Part shown: positions 1 to 5,451 of the stretch, piece after piece
Layout: the number at the start of each line of letters is the position of its first letter
Numbering within the stretch: position 1 is the stretch's first letter
Origin: Cellvibrionaceae bacterium
GTDB taxonomy: Bacteria; Pseudomonadota; Gammaproteobacteria; Pseudomonadales; Cellvibrionaceae
Direction: 5' to 3'
NCBI GenBank assembly: GCA_021151615.1
Contig: JAGKXA010000260.1
Span: forward strand, 1 to 5,451
DNA: 5,451 nucleotides
Translations under genes and position numbers: made by a program
Notes under the pieces: generated by a model
Told to the model about the DNA's origin: nothing
What the model saw: only the letters and a program-made list of their open reading frames with translations
Databases searched by the model: none

Positions 1-60
1 AGAAATATCTGTTTATTGATTCTGGTTTGGCTGCCAGCGCCAGGCTATTCAGGTTAAGCT

Positions 61-77
61 CTTGGAGCGAGTCCAAG
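61..77. repeat. Short perfect inverted repeat downstream of the cyclase gene
   Basis: CTTGGA at 61-66 and TCCAAG at 72-77 form a perfect 6-bp inverted repeat around a 5-base loop. It begins 10 bases past the stop codon of the minus-strand cyclase, where a terminator hairpin would sit. The minus-strand sequence after the stem reads AGCTTAACC, with no run of T, so it does not look like a standard intrinsic terminator. It could be a weak or factor-assisted end, an mRNA-stabilising hairpin, or chance. The remaining bases 1-60 show no other feature I can support. Confidence 0.3.
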
Positions 78-87
78 GCGATAAACC

Positions 88-1722
88 CTAGGTGTTGGTG
101 CAAAGCTTGTTGCGCCCTTCCGATTTGGCACGATAGAGCGCCGCATCTGCCTCCTGCAAGAGCTGCTCGGCCCGTTCGATACCCGGGCGATAGGCGGCAA
201 TCCCTGCACTCAGGGTCACGTTAAAAGTAAGTTCTCCGGCACTAAAGCTGATTTCACGGAACCGCTGACGTACATCCTCCATCAGCATCACAGCCTCTTC
301 CCTGCCGCAGCGTGGCAACACTGCAACAAACTCCTCACCGCCATAACGTCCCACGGCATCTGTTTTGCGCAACCGCTGACGCAGCAAATGAGCGATGGCT
401 TTAATCACCTTGTCGCCCGCCGGGTGACCATAGGTATCGTTAATTTGTTTGAAATGATCCAGATCCAGCATCACCACGCTCAAGTCACCCCCACCACGCA
501 CTGTGCGGCTCAGTTCAATATCCACTTGCTCTTTTATACGCGAATGTTTGAGCAAGCCGGTCAGGCTGTCGCGATCCAGCGCATCGCTGAGTTGCCGGCT
601 GCGCGCTGCACGGGTGGTGACCGCCGAGACCAGCTCGCGGTCATTCAGGGGTTTACTGAGAAAGTCGTCGCCCGCCCTTGCCAGTGCCAGCGCACGTTTT
701 TCTACATCCTGCTCGGACGAGAGGTAAGTGATAGGCACCCGCAACCAATCCTGGTTCAGGCGGATAACCTGCGCTAGCTCAATACCGTTGCAGCCGGGCA
801 TATTGATATCCAGCAGCACCAGATCCGGGTGGAAATCCTGCAACAACTCGAAAATAATCTGGGGATTGTTGCTGATTTGCACATGAATCCCGGCGGCGTT
901 CAATACCAGCTTATAGTGCTCGGCAAGTGCCAGGTCGTCATCAACAATCAACACCCGATGGGGTGCACTGCGATTGCGATCCAGATAGTGCTCAAAGCAA
1001 TCCACCAGGCGGATAATATCCAGCGGCTTGACAAAATAACCCACTGCGCCGGCCTTTACCGCCGCGTGGTAGGCCTCAAAGTCAGTGCGGGTAGAGACAA
1101 AAATAACCGGAATAGGAGCAGGCAAATGCTGCTGCAGGATCATCACCGCTTCGGGTGCTTCTCGCCCCTCTTCGATAAACATAATGTCGCAGATCATAAA
1201 ATCCGGTGGACGACGCAAGACCTCCGTCTCGGCCGCGGCGATAGTCGCGAAGTGTTCCACCTGGTGACCAAAGTGGCGCAGGGTCATGCAGACCTCTTCG
1301 GCGATATCCGGGTCATCCTCCAGTACATAAATCAGGGTGTTGGTTTTTTGCGGTGTGGTCTGCGATACCAGCGGCATGGGTTTGTGATTGCGTTCGGCCT
1401 GTAAATCGCCACCCAATGCCGCCACTGCAACCGAAAATACACGCAATATGCCCATATCAAGATGATCGCTTGCCAGCCATTCCTGGGCTTGCAACTCCAG
1501 TTTCTTGGCTTGTTTACCCAGATCGGTAAAGCCAAAACTGCCAGCGGAGCCTGCCAGTTTATGCAGGCGATGATTGAGTTGATTTAGCGCAGGGGTGCGT
1601 AATTCAGGATCGCTCAGATCGTTTACCAGAGCGCGCAATTGCGTCAATTCATTGGGCAAGCGCTGGGCATAGTCGTCGCGTAATGCCTGGAGTTTAGCTG
1701 CAATATCAGCATTTTTATCCAT
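88..1722 (-). CDS. Hpt-REC-REC-GGDEF response regulator, predicted diguanylate cyclase
   Basis: Predicted cytoplasmic enzyme joining two GTP into cyclic-di-GMP under phosphorelay control. The domains in order are: Hpt, about residues 10-105, with motif HKLAGSAG and phosphoacceptor H54; REC1, about 128-248, with acidic pair D136/D137, acceptor D179, S210 and K232; REC2, about 256-372, with D261-D263, acceptor D305, S335/S336 and K357; and GGDEF, about 380-540, with DSLTGL at 385-390, DLDHFKQIND and active-site GGEEF at 461-465. R452-K-T-D455 lies five residues before GGEEF, the spacing of the inhibitory I-site, so activity and product feedback are both expected. The double-receiver GGDEF core resembles PleD; the N-terminal Hpt is the unusual addition. 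There are no signal peptide or membrane segments. The ATG at 1722 leaves a complete Hpt, but upstream there is only a weak AGG 10 bases away. The phosphodiesterase gene is divergent to it. The family call is secure; the phosphodonor is not known. Confidence 0.95.
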   Translation of the reverse strand: MDKNADIAAKLQALRDDYAQRLPNELTQLRALVNDLSDPELRTPALNQLNHRLHKLAGSAGSFGFTDLGKQAKKLELQAQEWLASDHLDMGILRVFSVAVAALGGDLQAERNHKPMPLVSQTTPQKTNTLIYVLEDDPDIAEEVCMTLRHFGHQVEHFATIAAAETEVLRRPPDFMICDIMFIEEGREAPEAVMILQQHLPAPIPVIFVSTRTDFEAYHAAVKAGAVGYFVKPLDIIRLVDCFEHYLDRNRSAPHRVLIVDDDLALAEHYKLVLNAAGIHVQISNNPQIIFELLQDFHPDLVLLDINMPGCNGIELAQVIRLNQDWLRVPITYLSSEQDVEKRALALARAGDDFLSKPLNDRELVSAVTTRAARSRQLSDALDRDSLTGLLKHSRIKEQVDIELSRTVRGGGDLSVVMLDLDHFKQINDTYGHPAGDKVIKAIAHLLRQRLRKTDAVGRYGGEEFVAVLPRCGREEAVMLMEDVRQRFREISFSAGELTFNVTLSAGIAAYRPGIERAEQLLQEADAALYRAKSEGRNKLCTNT

Positions 1723-1818
1723 GGGAAAACGGCCTGTTCAAGGAGAGGATTTCTTATTGGCCGACATGAGCATCTGCCTGTTGCTTCTCACCCAACGTCG
1801 TTCGAATCATTAAGCTGA

Positions 1819-1848
1819 ATAATAGGTGTGAAATAGGGGTTTAGCCAA
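1819..1848 (-). promoter_or_regulatory. Candidate sigma-70 promoter for the cyclase gene
   Basis: On the minus strand, TTGGCT (1848-1843) is followed after 18 bases by TATTAT (1824-1819), matching the -35 at 4 of 6 and the -10 at 5 of 6. Transcription would start near 1812, giving a leader of roughly 90 bases before the cyclase ATG. The call rests on the match and position alone. The leader is long enough to allow post-transcriptional control, but I see no recognised riboswitch in it. Confidence 0.4.
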
Positions 1849-1854
1849 CTGGCT
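1843..1854. repeat. Inverted repeat over the cyclase -35 element (possible operator)
   Basis: AGCCA at 1843-1847 and TGGCT at 1850-1854 form a perfect 5-bp inverted repeat with a 2-base centre. It covers the candidate -35 of the cyclase promoter, where a bound repressor would block polymerase. No known regulator site is recognised, and an inverted repeat this short can arise by chance. Confidence 0.25.
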
Positions 1855-1869
1855 GGTTTGCATCAACCA
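1854..1869. repeat. Second inverted repeat in the divergent control region
   Basis: TGGTT at 1854-1858 and AACCA at 1865-1869 form a 5-bp inverted repeat with a 6-base centre. It abuts the repeat at 1843-1854 and shares one base with it. Together they make a 27-base cluster of dyad symmetry just upstream of the cyclase promoter. A dimeric or two-site regulator is possible; no consensus is recognised. Confidence 0.22.
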
Positions 1870-1920
1870 ACCTCACAACTGCAATTCAGCATAAAAATTT
1901 TGCTTTCGCGGGAAAAAAAT

Positions 1921-1939
1921 TCTGTGCCCTGGCCACAGA
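1921..1939. repeat. 19-base inverted repeat at the phosphodiesterase -35 region (possible operator)
   Basis: TCTGTG at 1921-1926 and CACAGA at 1934-1939 form a perfect 6-bp inverted repeat with a 7-base centre. It spans the place where the -35 of the plus-strand promoter should be, and that promoter has a good -10 but no good -35. This is the usual arrangement of an activator site replacing a weak -35, or of a repressor site. The TGTG...CACA arms recall CRP/Vfr sites, but those have an 8-base gap between TGTG and CACA and this has 7, so I do not assign it to CRP. Confidence 0.35.
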
Positions 1940-1963
1940 CTCCAATTAAAGCCTGACTATACT
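1935..1963 (+). promoter_or_regulatory. Candidate promoter of the HD-GYP gene
   Basis: TATACT at 1958-1963 is a 5-of-6 match to the sigma-70 -10 element. The start would be near 1970, leaving about 40 bases of leader before the ATG at 2010. At 17-base spacing the -35 position (1935-1940) reads ACAGAC, a poor match, so the promoter probably needs an activator or depends on the A/T-rich stretch at 1890-1920. There is no strong Shine-Dalgarno before 2010, only GGA at 2003-2005. Confidence 0.45.
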
Positions 1964-1973
1964 CAGCCCAATA
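1947..1973 (+). promoter_or_regulatory. Possible sigma-28 (FliA)-type promoter overlapping the sigma-70 one
   Basis: TAAAGCCT at 1947-1954, an 11-base spacer, then GCCCAATA at 1966-1973 resembles the enterobacterial FliA consensus TAAAGTTT-N11-GCCGATAA. Six of 8 bases match in the first box and 5 of 8 in the second, at the exact spacing. The second box is weak in its last half, so this is only a candidate. It would link the phosphodiesterase to flagellar gene expression. It overlaps the TATACT element, so both may not be real. Confidence 0.2.
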
Positions 1974-2009
1974 ACCCTTAATCTTTCACCGAACTGCCAC
2001 ACGGATCTC

Positions 2010-3233
2010 ATGCTGAAACGAATCGCCGTCAAAGACATCAAGCTCGGCATGTTTATCTGCGAATTCTGCGGCTCGTGGATGGAACACCCCTTCTGGAAAA
2101 CCCGCTTCCTGTTGGAGGATGAAAAAGATCTGCGTGCGATTCTCGCCAGCGGTATTAAAGAGCTCTGGATTGATGTCAGCCAAGGGCTGGATGCCAGTGC
2201 GGACACCACCGGGAAGACCGAAGCCGAAGTGGAACACGAAACCGAAGCCTTGCTATTAGAAGCCGAAAGGCCAGGCAATGCCGAGCGGGTGCCAATGGAT
2301 GAAGAGTTAAAATCCGCTGCACGCCTGTGCAACCGCGCTAAAGAATCCGTCATCGAAATGTTTAGTGATGCCCGTATGGGTAAAGCCATTCAGGTAGAGA
2401 AAGCTCACGAGTTGGTGGATGAAATATCCAGATCCGTTTTGCGTCAGCCTCATGCGCTGATCAGCCTGGCACGCCTGAAAACGGCCGATGAGTACACTTA
2501 TTTGCATTCAGTGGCGGTCTGCGCGCTGATGATTGCGTTGGCCAGACAACTCAATCTGGATGAAGAAACTGTGCGCGATGCTGGCATGGCCGGGCTGCTA
2601 CACGATATAGGCAAAGTCGGTATTCCCCTGAAGGTGTTAAACAAACCGGGCAAGTTAACCGATGAGGAATTCGCGATTGTAAAATCCCACCCCGAACTGG
2701 GGGCCAGGATTCTGATTGAAAATTATCAGGTGCCACCAATGGCGCTGGACGTATGCCTGCATCATCACGAAAAGGTCGATGGTACCGGCTACCCATTCGG
2801 GTTAAAAGGCGACACCATCAGCTTGTTTGCCAAGATGGGGGCGGTGTGCGATGTGTACGATGCGATAACCTCTAACCGCCCCTATAAAAAAGGTTGGTCA
2901 CCCGCCGACTCGATTCGCAAGATGGCCGAGTGGAGCAAAGGCCATTTTGATGAGGCGGTATTCCAGGCATTTGTAAAAACCGTCGGTATCTACCCCACCG
3001 GCTCGTTAGTGCGACTGGAAAGCGGGCGCCTTGCAGTGGTGATTGAACAAAACGAAGCTTCGCTGCTATTGCCCAAGGTGAAAATCTTTTTTTCTGCCAA
3101 AACCAAAATGCCCATCATCCAGGAAGTGCTGGATCTGGCCACACTACAAGGCAAGGAAAAAATCATCGGCCGCGAATCGCCCGACGACTGGGGTTTTAAA
3201 AACCTCGATTTACTCTGGTCAGACATGGCCTGA
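2010..3233 (+). CDS. DUF3391-HD-GYP protein, predicted cyclic-di-GMP phosphodiesterase
   Basis: Predicted cytoplasmic hydrolase of cyclic-di-GMP. Residues 1 to about 60 match the DUF3391 domain that often precedes HD-GYP (LKLGMFI-like start, GSWMEHPFW at 21-29). A Glu-rich linker follows at about 66-90. The HD-GYP domain spans roughly 145-325 with H166 in YTYLHS, LLHDIGK (H198, D199, K202), H227 in KSHPELG, HHHEKVDGTGYP at 251-262, and DVYDA at 281-285 followed by TSNRPY. By spacing, H166, H198, D199, H227, H252, H253 and D281 correspond to the metal ligands of the Persephonella enzyme PmGH as I remember them. The position of its third-metal glutamate is Y162 here, suggesting a two-metal site. 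About 80 further residues form a C-terminal segment typical of this subfamily. It has no receiver, so it is not itself a phosphorylation target. It is divergent from the cyclase and convergent with the receiver gene, 36 bases away. Confidence 0.95.
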   Translation: MLKRIAVKDIKLGMFICEFCGSWMEHPFWKTRFLLEDEKDLRAILASGIKELWIDVSQGLDASADTTGKTEAEVEHETEALLLEAERPGNAERVPMDEELKSAARLCNRAKESVIEMFSDARMGKAIQVEKAHELVDEISRSVLRQPHALISLARLKTADEYTYLHSVAVCALMIALARQLNLDEETVRDAGMAGLLHDIGKVGIPLKVLNKPGKLTDEEFAIVKSHPELGARILIENYQVPPMALDVCLHHHEKVDGTGYPFGLKGDTISLFAKMGAVCDVYDAITSNRPYKKGWSPADSIRKMAEWSKGHFDEAVFQAFVKTVGIYPTGSLVRLESGRLAVVIEQNEASLLLPKVKIFFSAKTKMPIIQEVLDLATLQGKEKIIGRESPDDWGFKNLDLLWSDMA

Positions 3234-3246
3234 CAACAGCCAAACA

Positions 3247-3280
3247 CCGGCAATTAGTTGGTACGAAAACTAATGCCTGG
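3247..3280. terminator. Imperfect hairpin between convergent genes, possible bidirectional terminator
   Basis: GGCAATTAGTT at 3249-3259 pairs with AACTAATGCC at 3268-3277, with one bulged A and an 8-base loop. CC at 3247-3248 can extend the stem against GG at 3279-3280 across a bulged T. It begins 14 bases after the phosphodiesterase stop, and its right arm contains the receiver's stop codon (3270-3272). Neither side has a clear T run; the minus-strand exit reads GTGTTTGG. Position between convergent genes is the best argument; the stem is A/T-rich and not strong. Confidence 0.35.
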
Positions 3281-3653
3281 CCCAAATATCGCGCAGCTCC
3301 TGTGCCAGCGTCATAGGATCAAAGGGCTTGGCGATCACACCGGCTGCACCCAGATTGAGATATCCCTGTACCTCTAGTGGCTGCACCTTGGCGGTCATAA
3401 AAACTACCGGGGTTTGCTCCAGCTCGGCAAAATTGCGCAGGCCTTTTAACGTCTCGGGGCCATCCATCCCCGGCATCATCACGTCCAGCAAAATTAAATC
3501 CGGCTTGAAAGGAACCGCCTTCTGCAAAGCTTCGCTGCCGCCACTGCAGGGTTCTACAGTAAAACCGCTGATTGTTTCCAGCACCATCAATGCAATGGCC
3601 TGGATATCGGGATCATCTTCCACATACAAAATACGGGTCAGTTCGCGAGTCAT
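3270..3653 (-). CDS. Stand-alone receiver (CheY-like) response regulator
   Basis: A 127-residue single REC domain with no output domain, expected to accept a phosphoryl group from a histidine kinase or Hpt and act by protein contact. The key residues are present: acidic pair D13/D14 after ILYVE, phosphoacceptor D57 in LILLDVMMPGMDG, T87 in VVFMTAK, and K109 in IAKPFDP. F111 follows the KP pair. The length is that of a complete receiver, so no output domain has been lost. The ATG at 3653 is well supported by AGGA 7 bases upstream. The gene lies 24 bases downstream of the PAS histidine kinase on the same strand, which makes that kinase the likely donor. Its target is not shown by sequence; the Hpt of the neighbouring cyclase is a candidate (inference). 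It lacks features that would mark it as a chemotaxis CheY specifically. Confidence 0.93.
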   Translation of the reverse strand: MTRELTRILYVEDDPDIQAIALMVLETISGFTVEPCSGGSEALQKAVPFKPDLILLDVMMPGMDGPETLKGLRNFAELEQTPVVFMTAKVQPLEVQGYLNLGAAGVIAKPFDPMTLAQELRDIWARH

Positions 3654-3660
3654 TGTGTTT

Positions 3661-3664
3661 TCCT
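3661..3664 (-). promoter_or_regulatory. Ribosome binding site of the receiver gene
   Basis: The minus strand reads AACAGGAAAACACAATG, placing AGGA 7 bases before the ATG at 3653. It sits in the 24-base gap after the kinase stop codon (3678-3680), which supports both the chosen start and co-transcription with the kinase. It is the clearest Shine-Dalgarno of the start sites in this window. Confidence 0.7.
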
Positions 3665-3677
3665 GTTAATAAAAAAT

Positions 3678-5451
3678 TTAATCGGTGGCGCTGTGCAGCG
3701 GAAAGATTGCATAGAAAGTGGCGCCTTTGCCCAATTCAGAATCAAACCCGATACTACCCTGCATACGCTCCACAAACGCCTTGCTAATTGCCAACCCCAA
3801 ACCGGTACCGCCGCGCTGGCGCGAGTCTGATGAATCCGCCTGGGAAAATTTTTGAAATATGCGCGCACGGAATTCATCGCTCACGCCTGGGCCGTGATCG
3901 ACCACTGCAATTTTTACCCGGTTGTCCTGCAAGCTCACCACCACTTCCACCTGTCCATTCGGCGGGGAAAATTTCACCGCGTTGGAAATAAAATTGGCCA
4001 TGACTTGCTGCAGGCGCTGTGCATCGATATCGACCTGTACTTTTTCCACCGCAGCATCTGCCAGCAGCTGCAGGCGAATGCCGAACGTATCGGCGTAGGC
4101 GGTATTACCTTCAACCGATTGCTGCAGGATCGGCAGCAATAATTGCGCGCGCAGTTCAAACTGCATTTTGCCCGCCAGCAATTTTTCCATATCGAGCAGA
4201 TCGTTAATCAGCAATGTCAAACGCATGGAATTTTTGTGGGCGATAGTCAGCATGCTGTGAATATTGGATGGCAAAGTACCCAACATCCCACCAACAACCA
4301 TCCCCAGTGAACCGGAAATAGACGTAAGCGGCGTGCGCAATTCATGGCTCACCGCAGAGACAAACTCATTTTTCATTTGCTCGATGCGCTTGCGCTCGGT
4401 GATGTCTTGAATAAACGACCAGATCTGCCGCTCGCCATTCGGGCTTTCAATTAAAACCCCATTGAGCAGCACCGGAATCAAGCGGCCATCATTGTGAATA
4501 AAATGTTTTTCGTAAGGTCCGTAGCGCCCGCTGATATGCAAACTTTCCAGTTGCTGGAAATCTTCCTGCATATATTCGGCAGGTGTTATCGCACGGTTAT
4601 CCAGGTGCAAAATATCGCTATGCGAGTAACCCAACAGCCGGCAAAACTCCGGGTTACATTCAATAAATTTTCCATCGCTGTAGTTATTCAGGGTAATAGC
4701 GATAGGTGCCTGGCTGTAAAGAGTCGATAGTTTTTGTTCGTTTAATTCAATAGCATCGTGTGCTTGTTTGGTTTCAGTGATATCCCAAATAAAACCATCG
4801 ATATATTTTAATTCACCGGAATTACCGTACACACCTGAGCCAACTTCCTGCACAAAAATCCAGTGCCCCTGCTCATGTTGCATGCGATACACCAATTCAA
4901 ACGAGCGATGCTCTGCTAACGCGTGTTGTACCTCGTCATAAATTCGCTGCACATCATCGGCATGGGTAATGTCGGTAAAACTCAGCGCCTGCTCACCAAA
5001 AAATTCGTGCGAGTGATGGCCTGTTAAATCGGCAACTGTTTCGCTCAGAAATAACATGCTCCAGCGCGCGTCATTGCGACAGCGATAGACTGCGCCGGGG
5101 AAATTGTTGAGCATGCTCTGCAGGCGTTCCTGGCTATATTGCAATTGCAGGCGCGAGCGCTGCAATTCGGTAATATCACCGTGGGTTCCCGTTATCCAAA
5201 GCGGTTTACCATCGTGGGTTAAACTGGTTACGCGACCGCGCGCATAAACACTAATCCAATCACCGTTTTTATGCTTCATACGGCAATGGCATTCGTAGTG
5301 ATCCAGTTCGCCACTAAAGTGTTGCTCCAATAATTTATTGGAAGTTTGCAAATCCTCCGGATGACACAGTGTTAGCCAGGTATTCAGCGAAATCGGTGCA
5401 AGCTCCTCGAGTTGGTAGCCCAGCATACTCGCCCAACGCTCATTCAATATC
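3678..5451 (-). CDS. Multi-PAS sensor histidine kinase, 5' end outside the window
   Basis: Sensor kinase that autophosphorylates on histidine and probably feeds the receiver gene 24 bases downstream. Numbering visible residues from the codon at 5447 (589 residues): a partial PAS1 to about 94 ending in HGDITELQ, PAS2 about 106-226 ending in FIWDITETK, PAS3 about 237-353 ending in FIQDITERK, then HisKA with SHELRTP (H368), and HATPase_c with N box NFISNAVKFS (N485, N489), G1 DHGPG (517-521), F box FQKFSQAD (531-538) and G2 GGTGLGLAIS from 546. All catalytic boxes are intact. The codon at 5447 is TTG inside a PAS domain, and the frame stays open to 5451, so it is not the start; the real N-terminus lies beyond the window. 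No membrane segment is seen in the visible part, and no receiver or Hpt follows the catalytic domain. PAS ligands cannot be read from the sequence; no haem or flavin signature is evident. Confidence 0.95.
   Translation of the reverse strand, partial: ILNERWASMLGYQLEELAPISLNTWLTLCHPEDLQTSNKLLEQHFSGELDHYECHCRMKHKNGDWISVYARGRVTSLTHDGKPLWITGTHGDITELQRSRLQLQYSQERLQSMLNNFPGAVYRCRNDARWSMLFLSETVADLTGHHSHEFFGEQALSFTDITHADDVQRIYDEVQHALAEHRSFELVYRMQHEQGHWIFVQEVGSGVYGNSGELKYIDGFIWDITETKQAHDAIELNEQKLSTLYSQAPIAITLNNYSDGKFIECNPEFCRLLGYSHSDILHLDNRAITPAEYMQEDFQQLESLHISGRYGPYEKHFIHNDGRLIPVLLNGVLIESPNGERQIWSFIQDITERKRIEQMKNEFVSAVSHELRTPLTSISGSLGMVVGGMLGTLPSNIHSMLTIAHKNSMRLTLLINDLLDMEKLLAGKMQFELRAQLLLPILQQSVEGNTAYADTFGIRLQLLADAAVEKVQVDIDAQRLQQVMANFISNAVKFSPPNGQVEVVVSLQDNRVKIAVVDHGPGVSDEFRARIFQKFSQADSSDSRQRGGTGLGLAISKAFVERMQGSIGFDSELGKGATFYAIFPLHSATD

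Noticed and set aside
829..1404. A 191-codon plus-strand open frame inside the cyclase gene.
   Set aside because: It lies wholly antisense to the REC domains, whose motifs are unmistakable, and its translation has no recognisable domain.
1754..1810. Minus-strand 18-codon ATG frame in the cyclase leader (begins MIRTTLGEKQQ), starting almost at the predicted transcript start.
   Set aside because: No Shine-Dalgarno, too short to distinguish from chance, and no attenuator-like codon run or paired hairpins after it. It is out of frame with the cyclase.
1740..1813. Plus-strand AAGGAGAGGA followed 7 bases later by a TTG-started 18-codon frame (begins MADMSICLLLL).
   Set aside because: The ribosome-binding match is strong, but no promoter is visible upstream on this strand, the start is TTG, and the frame lies almost exactly opposite another tiny frame. 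I could not support it as a gene.
1921..1939. CRP/Vfr binding site.
   Set aside because: The arms look similar, but the gap between TGTG and CACA is 7 bases instead of 8 and the inner A and T of the consensus are missing.
3960..5165. Many scattered CTGCAGG/CTGCAGC words in the kinase gene as a possible repeat family.
   Set aside because: Many fall on Leu-Gln codon pairs in the coding strand, and they have no regular spacing or shared flanks, so this is codon and amino-acid composition rather than a repeat.
3678..5447. Reading the kinase as a complete 589-residue protein starting at TTG 5447.
   Set aside because: The TTG falls inside a PAS domain and the frame is open to the window edge, so the gene is truncated by the window rather than starting there.

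Overview
The window is a compact signalling locus made almost entirely of cyclic-di-GMP and two-component proteins. There are four protein-coding genes and no RNA genes, mobile elements or CRISPR arrays that I can see. Base composition is near balanced, and the architectures (DUF3391-HD-GYP, multi-PAS kinase, PleD-like GGDEF) fit a free-living gammaproteobacterium. The protein style reminds me of Cellvibrio and its relatives, but that is an impression; no taxonomic marker gene is present.

Layout, left to right. Positions 1-87 hold no convincing gene, only a short inverted repeat and an open frame running off the edge. Positions 88-1722 (minus) encode a 544-residue Hpt-REC-REC-GGDEF protein, a predicted diguanylate cyclase with intact phosphoacceptor residues, GGEEF active site and RxxD inhibitory site. 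Positions 1723-2009 are a 287-base divergent control region with candidate promoters on both strands and three short inverted repeats. Positions 2010-3233 (plus) encode a 407-residue DUF3391-HD-GYP protein, a predicted c-di-GMP phosphodiesterase with the metal ligands present. It converges on 3270-3653 (minus), a 127-residue stand-alone receiver. That gene lies 24 bases downstream of 3678-5451 (minus), a histidine kinase with at least three PAS domains whose N-terminus is cut off by the window edge.

How they may work together (inference). The kinase and receiver form an operon. The kinase carries no fused receiver or Hpt, and the receiver has no output domain, so a partner is needed to carry the signal onward. 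The cyclase next door carries exactly the missing parts: an Hpt histidine and two receivers on a GGDEF output. A relay kinase -> receiver -> Hpt -> REC-REC-GGDEF is therefore plausible, with the divergently transcribed phosphodiesterase as the opposing enzyme. The locus would convert PAS-sensed input into c-di-GMP turnover. Each family is well known. What deserves checking is the arrangement and the predicted split phosphorelay.
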